Below, one piece after another: positions 1 through 8,812 of a stretch of 64,000 nucleotides of DNA; position 1 is the first letter of the stretch; each line of letters opens with the position of its first letter. Where the stretch lies: positions 3,474,001 to 3,538,000 of the forward strand of contig NZ_WIXO01000001.1 in NCBI RefSeq assembly GCF_009709575.1, written 5' to 3'. The notes beneath the pieces were generated by a model. The model made no database searches, had not been told where the DNA came from, and was given only the letters and a program-made list of their open reading frames with translations. This stretch comes from Streptomyces taklimakanensis. GTDB lineage: Bacteria; Actinomycetota; Actinomycetes; Streptomycetales; Streptomycetaceae. The translations under genes and the position numbers were made by a program.

Positions 1-1
1 C

Positions 2-394
2 GGGGACGCCACGCGACTGCCCTTCGCGGAGGACGTGTTCGACGCCGTCACCATCTCCTTCGGCCTGCGGAACGTCCACGACCCCGACGCCGCGCTGCGC
101 GAGATGCTGCGGGTGACCAAGCCCGGTGGACGCGTGGTGATCTGCGAGTTCAGCCACCCCACCCGGGCGCCGCTGCGCACCGTCTACACCGAGTACCTGA
201 TGCGGGCCCTGCCGCGGGTGGCGACCGCCGTGTCCAGCAACCCGGACGCCTACGTCTACCTCGCCGACTCCATCCGCGCCTGGCCCGACCAGCCCGCCCT
301 GGCCCGTCGGCTCCAGGAGGCGGGCTGGACGAGGGTGGCCTGGCGGAACCTGACGGGCGGGATCGTCGCCCTGCACCGGGGGTACGCCGCGTAG
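2..394 (+). CDS. menG: Demethylmenaquinone methyltransferase, C-terminal part
   Basis: The reading frame is open from the first bases of the window, so the gene begins upstream and only about 130 C-terminal codons are present. The segment has the UbiE/MenG hallmarks [13 protein letters not shown] and the following [14 protein letters not shown], part of the class I SAM-dependent methyltransferase fold. The enzyme methylates demethylmenaquinone to menaquinone, the respiratory quinone of actinobacteria. Its neighbour is a menaquinone reductase-like flavoprotein, which agrees with that role. The SAM-binding glycine motif lies outside the window. Confidence 0.93.
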   Translation, partial: GDATRLPFAEDVFDAVTISFGLRNVHDPDAALREMLRVTKPGGRVVICEFSHPTRAPLRTVYTEYLMRALPRVATAVSSNPDAYVYLADSIRAWPDQPALARRLQEAGWTRVAWRNLTGGIVALHRGYAA

Positions 395-567
395 GACGGC
401 CGTGCGGGACGGCCGCGTGGGACGGGCCGGCGGTGCGAGGGGGGAAGCGGAGGAGAGGTCGCGGGCGCAGCCCTTTCCCGGCGGGCCCAGGGGCCCCACA
501 TAGACTGCACCCGTCCAGTGCCCGGTGCGACCGGCACGTTGAACACCGAGACCCGCGGGAGTCCGTC

Positions 568-1887
568 GTGGCCGAGTCCTCCTCGAAATCCCCCTCGAAA
601 TCCTCCGCGAAGGCGGTCTCCGAACACAGCGCCGACGTGATCGTGGTCGGGGCCGGACCGGCCGGTTCCACCGCGGCCTACCACCTGGCGCGCTCCGGAC
701 TCGACGTGCTGCTGCTGGAGAAGACGGCCTTCCCCAGGGAGAAGGTCTGCGGGGACGGGCTGACGCCGCGCGCGGTCAAGCAGCTCGTCGCCATGGGCAT
801 CGACGTCTCCGAGGAGGCGGGCTGGCTGCGCAACAAGGGCCTGCGGATCATCGGCGGTGGAGTGCGGCTCCAGCTCGACTGGCCGGAGCTGGCGAGCTTC
901 CCGGACTACGGACTGGTGCGCCGGCGCGACGACTTCGACGAGCAGCTCGCCCGGCAGGCCGAGAAGGCCGGGGCCCACCTGTACGAGCGGTGCAACGTCG
1001 GGGCGCCGATCGTCGACGGGCGCACCGGCCGGATCACGGGTGTGGAGGCGAGGCTGGGGGACGAGAAGAGGCCCGTCACCTTCCACGCGCCGCTGGTCGT
1101 CGCGGCCGACGGCAACTCCACGCGGCTGTCGGTGGCGATGGGCCTGCACCGGCGCGACGACCGTCCGATGGGTGTGGCCGTGCGCACCTACTTCACCTCG
1201 CCGCGCCACGACGACGACTACCTGGAGTCCTGGCTGGAGCTGTGGGACCGGCGCGGCGCGGAGGACAGGCTGCTGCCGGGCTACGGCTGGGTCTTCGGCA
1301 TGGGCGACGGCACCTCCAACGTCGGTCTGGGCGTGCTCAACACCTCGTCGTCCTTCAAGGAGCTGGACTGGCGGGAGGTCCTCAAGGCGTGGTGCGCCTC
1401 GATGCCCGAGGAGTGGGGCTACACGCCCGAGAACATGACGGGTCCGATCCGTGGCGCGGCGCTGCCGATGGCGTTCAACCGGCAGCCGCACTACACGCGG
1501 GGGCTGCTGCTGGTCGGCGACGCGGGCGGCATGGTCAACCCGTTCAACGGCGAGGGCATCGCGTACGCGATGGAGTCCGGGCAGCTCGCGGCCGACGTCA
1601 TCGTCCAGGCGCACGCCCGGCAGACCCCGGACCGGCGGGAGTTGGTGCTGCGCCGATACCCCAGGATCCTCAAGGACACCTACGGCGGCTACTACACGAT
1701 GGGCCGCGCCTTCGTGAAGCTGATCGGCAACCCGAAGATCATGAAGCTGGCGGCCGAGCGCGGTCTGACGCACCCGCTGCTGATGCGCTTCACGTTGAAG
1801 CTGATGGCCAATCTGACGGAACCGACCGGCGGCGACGCGATGGACCGCGTCATCAACGCCCTGACGAAGGTGGCGCCCAGGGCCTGA
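568..1887 (+). CDS. menJ: Geranylgeranyl reductase family flavoprotein, menaquinone reductase-like
   Basis: The protein has 439 residues. An N-terminal Rossmann motif (GAGPAG, about residues 28-33) binds FAD, and a second FAD motif GDAGGMVNPFNGEGI lies near residue 317. Both are typical of the geranylgeranyl reductase/MenJ family, which saturates isoprenoid double bonds, for example in the menaquinone side chain. I chose the GTG at 568 because it follows a GGGAG ribosome site and leaves a short Ser/Lys-rich tail before the FAD motif; the open frame itself starts at 433. The neighbouring menG and the downstream nuo operon support a respiratory-quinone role. The exact substrate is inferred. Confidence 0.85.
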   Translation: MAESSSKSPSKSSAKAVSEHSADVIVVGAGPAGSTAAYHLARSGLDVLLLEKTAFPREKVCGDGLTPRAVKQLVAMGIDVSEEAGWLRNKGLRIIGGGVRLQLDWPELASFPDYGLVRRRDDFDEQLARQAEKAGAHLYERCNVGAPIVDGRTGRITGVEARLGDEKRPVTFHAPLVVAADGNSTRLSVAMGLHRRDDRPMGVAVRTYFTSPRHDDDYLESWLELWDRRGAEDRLLPGYGWVFGMGDGTSNVGLGVLNTSSSFKELDWREVLKAWCASMPEEWGYTPENMTGPIRGAALPMAFNRQPHYTRGLLLVGDAGGMVNPFNGEGIAYAMESGQLAADVIVQAHARQTPDRRELVLRRYPRILKDTYGGYYTMGRAFVKLIGNPKIMKLAAERGLTHPLLMRFTLKLMANLTEPTGGDAMDRVINALTKVAPRA

Positions 1888-1954
1888 CGGTCCGCGCGGA
1901 CCGGCCGGACCGTGCGGGGCGTGAGCCGCGTGCGGGGCGGCGGAGGCCGGGGAG

Positions 1955-2026
1955 ACGACGAGACGCGGGTGGGGCCCGTCCGGACGGAACGTTCCGTCCG
2001 GACGGGCCCCACCCGCGTCTCGTCGT
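1955..2026. terminator. 72-bp perfect palindrome between convergent genes
   Basis: Two 36-bp arms (1955-1990 and 1991-2026) are exact reverse complements with no spacer. They lie between the end of the menJ-like gene on the plus strand and the end of the NlpC/P60 gene on the minus strand. In RNA of either sense this gives one long hairpin, so a bidirectional terminator is the simplest reading. No T-run follows on either side, which is usual in Streptomyces. Confidence 0.85.
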
Positions 2027-2050
2027 GCGGGCGGCCGGCGGCGCTCGGTG

Positions 2051-2905
2051 TCAGAGCACGCGCACCGCGCCCGTCGGCATGTCGTGACTCATGTCGCGCT
2101 CCACGACGCCGGTGGAGGGGTTCTGGGCGCCGACGAAGCGCCCGCCGCCGATGTAGACGGCCACGTGGTAGGCGCTGCCCGCGCCGCCCCAGTAGAGGAT
2201 GTCGCCGGGCCGCAGGTTGCCCAGGGAGACCTGGGTGCCCGCCGTCGACTGGCTCTGGGAGGTGCGGGGGAGGCTGATGCCGATCTGCCGGAAGGCGGCC
2301 TGGGTGAGGCCGGAGCAGTCGTAGGCGCTCGGGCCGGTGGCGCCCATGACGTAGGACTTGCCGACCTGGGCCCGCAGGAAGGAGACCAGCGTCGCGGCGT
2401 TGCCCCCGGTGGGGGCGGTGGCGGTCGCGGTGGTGTTCGCGGTGCTCGTGGTGCCCGTGGTGCCCGTGGTGAGGGTGGTGCGCTGGGCGTCCCGCGAGGC
2501 GCGCTCCCGGGCCTCGCGCTCGGCGCGCTCCTTGCGGGCGGCCTCGGCGGCGGCCGCCCGGCGTTCCGCCTCCGCCTTGGCCTTGGCCTCCGCCTCGGCG
2601 CGCTTCGCGGCCTCGGCCATCGCCTTCTCGGCGGCCCGGGCGCGGGCGGCCTCGGTCTCGTAGTGGGTCGCGATCGTTCGTGAGGCGTCGGCGGCCTGTT
2701 CGATGCCGGCGGCCAGGTCGGGGACGATCGTGGGCATCTCCACGGTGTCGGCGGCCGTCTTCCTCTCCTCGGCGGAGGACGGGGCGGCCGCCGCGGTCAC
2801 CGCGAGGGTGCTGAGGACGCCACCGGCAACCCCGGTGCGCAGCAGCGGGTTCCTGCCGGCACGACGGGGCTTCCGGTGGCTGGGTATGTGGGCGGTCTGG
2901 GACAT
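2051..2905 (-). CDS. Secreted NlpC/P60 (C40) cell-wall peptidase
   Basis: The protein has 284 residues. A basic N-terminus and hydrophobic stretch ending in TAAAAPSSAEE form a signal peptide. Residues about 60-140 form an Ala/Glu/Lys/Arg-rich coiled coil, followed by a Thr-rich linker and a C-terminal NlpC/P60 domain. The catalytic Cys197 (YDCSG) and His247 (AYHVAVYIG) are present. The family cleaves D-Glu-diaminopimelate stem-peptide bonds in peptidoglycan. The gene is divergent from nuoA and a consensus Crp-type site lies 43 bp upstream of the ATG (2948-2961). No good Shine-Dalgarno precedes the ATG at 2905. No c-di-AMP riboswitch motif was found in the leader. Confidence 0.9.
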   Translation of the reverse strand: MSQTAHIPSHRKPRRAGRNPLLRTGVAGGVLSTLAVTAAAAPSSAEERKTAADTVEMPTIVPDLAAGIEQAADASRTIATHYETEAARARAAEKAMAEAAKRAEAEAKAKAEAERRAAAAEAARKERAEREARERASRDAQRTTLTTGTTGTTSTANTTATATAPTGGNAATLVSFLRAQVGKSYVMGATGPSAYDCSGLTQAAFRQIGISLPRTSQSQSTAGTQVSLGNLRPGDILYWGGAGSAYHVAVYIGGGRFVGAQNPSTGVVERDMSHDMPTGAVRVL

Positions 2906-2947
2906 GGCACAACGGCTATCAGCAGCCGGAGGTTGCGTTCAACAAAG

Positions 2948-2961
2948 GTGTGGTGCGTCAC
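2948..2961. promoter_or_regulatory. Crp-type site upstream of the NlpC/P60 gene
   Basis: The 14-mer GTG-TGGTGC-GTCAC matches the Streptomyces Crp consensus GTG-N6-GNCAC. It lies 43 bp upstream of the NlpC/P60 start. Binding is inferred from the match alone. Confidence 0.5.
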
Positions 2962-3143
2962 ACTCGGCGTGTTCATGCCCGCTTTGCCTGCTTCCGGGCG
3001 CCGCGGGCCACGCCCCCGGGAGTCGATCATCGTCCGTTACGGGGCCGTGACCATGACATTGTCCGATTGATCCACTTCGCTCCGCGGGCGTACCACGCGA
3101 GCCCCTTCCGCGCAAAGGTGAGGGTGTGTCGGATGTGACGCAC

Positions 3144-3157
3144 GTGGTGGACGTCAC
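3144..3157. promoter_or_regulatory. Crp-type site in the nuoA/NlpC region
   Basis: GTG-GTGGAC-GTCAC fits GTG-N6-GNCAC. The right half is also one arm of a larger 7-bp inverted repeat (3134-3140/3152-3158). Which of the two divergent genes it serves cannot be told from sequence. Confidence 0.45.
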
Positions 3158-3441
3158 AGATTGAGCACGGTTTCACGATCTTCCGGTGACGGACGGCTCG
3201 GGGCGGTTCGCCCGGGGCGGGCCGCCGGCTCCCGCCGGACTCCTCGAAGGGGGCGGCCGGATGGTCGGCTGCGTCTAGCAATCTCTCCCGTCCAGGGCAA
3301 GTTTGCTTGCGACCGCGATTTTTTGTTAATGCGGGCACCGCTCCGACCAGCGCAAACGCGCCGGATTGTCACGTGCGGTGACCGCCCGGCCGCTTCGCGT
3401 GTGAAGATCACCGTCCATCCGCCTTCATGATCCTTCGTCAG

Positions 3442-3488
3442 GTGGTGGAGATCACAAACTCCTTGCCGCACCCCGTGTCGCAGATCAC
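3442..3488. promoter_or_regulatory. Two near-consensus Crp-like elements upstream of nuoA
   Basis: GTG-N6-ATCAC occurs at 3442-3455 and again at 3475-3488, each one base off the Crp consensus. Centre-to-centre spacing is 33 bp, about three helical turns, so both would face the same side of the DNA. They lie just upstream of a possible -10 hexamer at 3502-3507. Confidence 0.35.
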
Positions 3489-3522
3489 AGAGTGACGGGC
3501 ATAGGATGCAGTCGAATCGGGC

Positions 3523-3540
3523 TTGTGAACTGCCTCACAT
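3523..3540. promoter_or_regulatory. Rex-type operator upstream of nuoA
   Basis: TTGTGAACTGCCTCACAT matches the Rex operator pattern TTGTGAA-N4-TTCACAA at all but two fixed positions. Rex is the NADH/NAD+ sensing repressor of respiratory genes in Streptomyces. A site about 90 bp upstream of nuoA would make complex I synthesis respond to the redox state of its own substrate. The match is seen directly; binding is inferred. Confidence 0.6.
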
Positions 3541-3628
3541 ATACGCGATCTTCGCGAACGGCACATCGGCCCGAAACGGCCCGCAGCGGCCCGCCGGCAG
3601 CGTCGTCGACTGGAAGGAGCGAGGAGCG

Positions 3629-3988
3629 GTGAACGTCTACGCGCCCATCCTCGTACTGGGAGCGCTAGGGGCAGCCTTCGCTGTCTTCTCCGTGGTCATG
3701 GCCTCGATCGTCGGCCCCAAGCGCTACAACAGGGCCAAGCTCGAGGCGTACGAATGCGGCATCGAGCCCACCCCGCACGCCGCGGGCGGCGGGCGCTTCC
3801 CGATCAAGTACTACCTGACGGCGATGCTCTTCATCGTCTTCGACATCGAGATCGTCTTCCTCTACCCCTGGGCCGTCACCTTCGACGCCCTGGGGCTGTT
3901 CGGGCTCGTGGAGATGCTGCTCTTCGTGCTCACCGTCTTCGTCGCCTACGCCTACGTCTGGCGGCGCGGCGGCCTGGAATGGGACTAG
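3629..3988 (+). CDS. nuoA: NADH-quinone oxidoreductase subunit A
   Basis: The protein has 119 residues and three membrane helices. It carries the NuoA signature YECGIEP after the first helix and [12 protein letters not shown] in the second. NuoA is a small membrane subunit at the junction of the peripheral and membrane arms of complex I. The GTG at 3629 is preceded by GGAGCGAGGAGC. It is the first gene of a 14-gene operon, with a Rex-type site about 90 bp upstream. Confidence 0.97.
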   Translation: MNVYAPILVLGALGAAFAVFSVVMASIVGPKRYNRAKLEAYECGIEPTPHAAGGGRFPIKYYLTAMLFIVFDIEIVFLYPWAVTFDALGLFGLVEMLLFVLTVFVAYAYVWRRGGLEWD

Positions 3989-3998
3989 GGGCGTACAC

Positions 3999-4553
3999 AT
4001 GGGTATCGAAGAGAAACTGCCGAGCGGCTTCCTGCTGACCACCGTCGAGCAGGCCGCGGGCTGGGTTCGCAAGTCGTCGGTCTTCCCGGCGACCTTCGGT
4101 CTGGCCTGCTGCGCCATCGAGATGATGACCACCGGCGCCGGCCGCTACGACCTCGCCCGCTTCGGCATGGAGGTGTTCCGCGGTTCGCCGCGCCAGGCGG
4201 ACCTGATGATCGTGGCGGGTCGGGTCAGCCAGAAGATGGCGCCGGTCCTGCGGCAGGTCTACGACCAGATGCCGAATCCCAAGTGGGTCATCTCCATGGG
4301 CGTCTGCGCCTCCTCGGGCGGCATGTTCAACAACTACGCGATCGTGCAGGGCGTCGACCACGTCGTACCGGTCGACATCTACCTGCCCGGCTGCCCGCCG
4401 CGTCCCGAGATGCTGCTGGACGCGATCCTCAAGCTCCACCAGAAGATCCGCGAGGAGAAGCTCGGGGTCAACCGGGAGCAGGCCGCCCGCGAGGCGGAGG
4501 AGGCGGCGCTCAAGGCGCTTCCGACGATCGAGATGAAGGGGCTGCTCCGATGA
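3999..4553 (+). CDS. nuoB: NADH-quinone oxidoreductase subunit B
   Basis: The protein has 184 residues. Cys37-Cys38 (LACCAIEM), Cys103 (MGVCASSGG) and Cys132 (LPGCPPRPE) are the four ligands of cluster N2, the last iron-sulfur centre before quinone. NuoB sits between NuoD and the membrane. The stop codon overlaps the nuoC start by 4 bp (ATGA), which indicates translational coupling. A second, divergent copy lies at 37053-37724. Confidence 0.97.
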   Translation: MGIEEKLPSGFLLTTVEQAAGWVRKSSVFPATFGLACCAIEMMTTGAGRYDLARFGMEVFRGSPRQADLMIVAGRVSQKMAPVLRQVYDQMPNPKWVISMGVCASSGGMFNNYAIVQGVDHVVPVDIYLPGCPPRPEMLLDAILKLHQKIREEKLGVNREQAAREAEEAALKALPTIEMKGLLR

Positions 4554-5274
4554 GCGACGAGCAGGTCAACGGCACGGACGGCCGCGGCGCCGTCCCCGCG
4601 CCGCGCGACGACTCCGGCGAGGTCGTCGACGTCCGTCGGGGCATGTTCGGCGCCAAGGAGGGCGGTGACACCTCCGGCTACGGCGGGCTGGTGCGCACCG
4701 TCCGGCTGCCGGGCGCGGCGAGCCGTCCGTACGGCGGCTGGTTCGACGAGGTGGCCGACGAGTTGGAGGGCGCGCTCGACGAACAGGGCCTGGTGCCCGA
4801 GGAAGTGATCGAGAAGACGGTCGTGGACCGCGGCGAGATCACCTTCCACATCGCCCGCGAGCACCTCCCGGTGGTGGCCCGCACCCTGCGCGACGACCCC
4901 GCGCTGCGCTTCGAGATGTGCACCGGGGTCAGCGGCGTGCACTTCCCCGGGGACTCCGGCCGCGAGCTCCACGCCGTCTACCACCTGCGCTCGATCACCC
5001 ACAACCGGCTCATCCGGCTGGAGGTCAGCGCACCCGACGACGACCCGCACATCCCGTCGATCGTCTCGGTCTACCCGACCAACGACTGGCACGAGCGCGA
5101 GACGTACGACTTCTTCGGCATCGTCTTCGACGGCCACCCCGCCCTCACGCGGATCATGATGCCCGACGACTGGCAGGGCTTCCCGCAGCGCAAGGACTAC
5201 CCCCTCGGCGGCATCCCCGTCGAGTACAAGGGCGCCCAGATCCCGGCTCCCGACCAGCGGAGGTCGTACAGCTG

Positions 5275-5275
<1 letters not shown>
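4550..5275 (+). CDS. nuoC: NADH-quinone oxidoreductase subunit C
   Basis: The protein has 241 residues. The 30-kDa subunit domain is recognised by [21 protein letters not shown] and the following [11 protein letters not shown] near the C-terminus. NuoC is a cofactor-free scaffold that packs on NuoD in the peripheral arm. The N-terminal 60 or so residues are a hydrophilic extension of low similarity to other lineages. It overlaps nuoB by 4 bp and nuoD by 1 bp. It is a separate protein here, not fused to NuoD. Confidence 0.96.
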
Positions 5276-6605
<1,330 letters not shown>

Positions 6606-6609
<4 letters not shown>

Positions 6610-7472
6610 CAGAGGTATCGCTCGGGATGCCCCAGCTCCCCGCCCCCGACTACCCGGCCGAGGTCCGTGCCCGGCTGGAGGCGGACGCGCGGGAGATCAT
6701 CGCCCGTTACCCCGGCAGTCGCTCGGCGCTGCTGCCGCTGCTGCACCTGGTGCAGTCCGAGGAGGGGCACGTCACCCCCACCGGCATGCGGTTCTGTGCC
6801 GAGATGCTCGACCTGACCACGGCCGAGGTCACCGCGGTGGCCACCTTCTACACCATGTACCGGCGCAAGCCGTCGGGCGACTACCAGGTGGGGGTGTGCA
6901 CCAACACCCTGTGCGCCGTGATGGGCGGCGACGCCATCTTCGAGGCGCTCCAGGAACACCTGGGGGTCGGCAACCAGGAGACCACCGAGGACGGCAAGGT
7001 CACCCTGGAGCACATCGAGTGCAACGCGGCCTGCGACTACGCGCCCGTGGTGATGGTCAACTGGGAGTTCTTCGACAACCAGACGCCCGAGAGCGCCCGG
7101 AAGCTCGTCGACGACCTGCGCGCCGGCCGCGAGGTGCGGCCCACCCGGGGCGCGCCGCTGTGCACCTTCAAGGAGACCGCCCGCATCCTCGCCGGCTTCC
7201 CCGACGAACGCCCCGGTGCCGTGGAGGCCGGTGGGGGCGCCGGCCCCGCCTCCCTGGCCGGACTGAAGCTGGCCAGGGGCGAGACCCCCGGGCCGCGGGT
7301 CGTCTCCCCGCGCGGCGGCGAGGACCTGCCGGGCGCGACGGAGAAGGGGCAACCCACCACCTCCACCGGCGAGGCGCCCGAGCCGCACCCCAGCTCCCAC
7401 GACGCCCCGCGCAGGACGGCCGCCTCCGACCCCGAGAACCCGACCGGACCGGTGACGAAGGAGGGCGAGTGA
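6606..7472 (+). CDS. nuoE: NADH-quinone oxidoreductase subunit E
   Basis: The protein has 288 residues. Residues about 20-180 are the 24-kDa thioredoxin-like domain. Cys98 and Cys103 (CTNTLC) with Cys139 and Cys143 (CNAAC) bind the [2Fe-2S] cluster N1a. The protein belongs to the NADH dehydrogenase module with NuoF and NuoG. The last 100 or so residues are a Pro/Gly/Ser/Thr-rich, probably disordered tail absent from the ~160-residue E. coli protein. It overlaps nuoD by 4 bp (GTGA) and nuoF by 1 bp. Confidence 0.96.
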
Positions 7473-8812
7473 TGGCCGCCGAATCGGTTGAGAAGCTGCT
7501 GTCACCGGTGCTCTCGGCCTTCTGGGACGCCCCCCGCCCCTGGACGCTGGAGACCTACCGGGCGCACGACGGCTACGAGGGCCTGCGCAAGGCCCTGGCC
7601 ATGAAGCCCGACGACGTCATCGCCTACGTCAAGGAAGCCGGGCTGCGCGGCCGCGGCGGCGCGGGCTTCCCCACGGGCATGAAGTGGCAGTTCATTCCCC
7701 AGGGCGACGGCAAGCCCCACTATCTGGTGGTCAACGCCGACGAATCCGAACCGGGCACCTGCAAGGACATCCCCCTCCTCTATGCCAACCCGCACGCCCT
7801 GATCGAGGGCATCGTGATCGCCTGCCACGCGATCCGCGCGGGCCACGCCTTCATCTACCTGCGCGGCGAGGTCGTTCCCGTGCTGCGGCGCCTCCACGAG
7901 GCCGTGCGGGAGGCCTACGCGGCGGGGCTCCTGGGGAAGGACATCCTCGGCTCCGGCCTGGACGTGGAACTCATCGTGCACGCGGGCGCGGGCGCGTACA
8001 TCTGCGGTGAGGAGACCGCCCTCCTCGACTCGCTGGAGGGACGGCGCGGCCAGCCCCGGCTGCGTCCCCCCTTCCCGGCCGTCGCGGGCCTGTACGCGTG
8101 CCCCACCGTCGTCAACAACGTCGAGTCCATCGCCTCGGTTCCCGCGATCATCCACCGGGGCAAGGAGTGGTTCCGCTCGATGGGCAGCGAGAAGTCCCCC
8201 GGCTTCACGCTGTACTCCCTCAGCGGCCACGTCGCGAACCCCGGCCAGTACGAGGCCCCGCTCGGCATCACCCTGCGCCAACTGCTGGAGATGAGCGGCG
8301 GCATGCGGCCCGGCCACCGGCTGAAGTTCTGGACCCCGGGCGGTTCCTCCACCCCGCTGCTGACCGACGAGCACCTCGACGTCCCCCTGGACTACGAGGG
8401 CGTCGGCGCCGCCGGGTCGATGCTGGGGACCAAGGCGCTCCAGTGCTTCGACGAGACCACCTGCGTGGTCCGCGCGGTGACCCGCTGGACGGAGTTCTAC
8501 GCCCACGAGTCCTGCGGCAAGTGCACCCCGTGCCGCGAGGGCACCTACTGGCTGGTCCAACTGATGCGCGACATCGAGGCCGGCAAGGCGTCGATGTCCG
8601 ACCTCGACAAGATCCACGACATCGCCGACAACATCAACGGCAAGTCCTTCTGCGCCCTCGGCGACGGCGCCGCCAGTCCGATCTTCTCCTCGCTCAAGTA
8701 CTTCCGCGAGGAGTACGAGCAGCACATCACCGGGCGCGGCTGCCCCTTCGACCCGGCCAAGTCGACCCTGTGGGCCGACGACACCACCGCACACCTGGAG
8801 GTGAACGCGTGA
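7472..8812 (+). CDS. nuoF: NADH-quinone oxidoreductase subunit F
   Basis: The protein has 446 residues. It carries the NADH-binding glycine-rich segment [13 protein letters not shown], the FMN-binding region [16 protein letters not shown], and the [4Fe-4S] cluster N3 ligands Cys348, Cys351, Cys354 ([12 protein letters not shown]) and Cys394. It oxidises NADH and passes electrons to the iron-sulfur chain in NuoG. The ATG at 7472 overlaps the nuoE stop. Confidence 0.97.
   Translation: MAAESVEKLLSPVLSAFWDAPRPWTLETYRAHDGYEGLRKALAMKPDDVIAYVKEAGLRGRGGAGFPTGMKWQFIPQGDGKPHYLVVNADESEPGTCKDIPLLYANPHALIEGIVIACHAIRAGHAFIYLRGEVVPVLRRLHEAVREAYAAGLLGKDILGSGLDVELIVHAGAGAYICGEETALLDSLEGRRGQPRLRPPFPAVAGLYACPTVVNNVESIASVPAIIHRGKEWFRSMGSEKSPGFTLYSLSGHVANPGQYEAPLGITLRQLLEMSGGMRPGHRLKFWTPGGSSTPLLTDEHLDVPLDYEGVGAAGSMLGTKALQCFDETTCVVRAVTRWTEFYAHESCGKCTPCREGTYWLVQLMRDIEAGKASMSDLDKIHDIADNINGKSFCALGDGAASPIFSSLKYFREEYEQHITGRGCPFDPAKSTLWADDTTAHLEVNA

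Larger units (their letters stand above)
2906..3628. promoter_or_regulatory. Divergent regulatory region between the NlpC/P60 gene and nuoA
   Basis: These 723 bp contain no convincing gene. They hold a Rex-type operator (3523-3540) and four Crp-like elements (entered separately). They also hold an inverted repeat, TGTGACG/CGTCACA, at 3134-3140 and 3152-3158. A TAGGAT hexamer at 3502-3507 fits a -10 box for nuo and would place the Rex-type site just downstream of the start of transcription. The length suggests that both divergent genes are controlled from here. Confidence 0.6.

Noticed and set aside
2906..3200. Cyclic di-AMP (ydaO-type) riboswitch in the NlpC/P60 leader
   Set aside because: Such riboswitches often precede these genes, but none of their conserved blocks could be found on the minus strand here.
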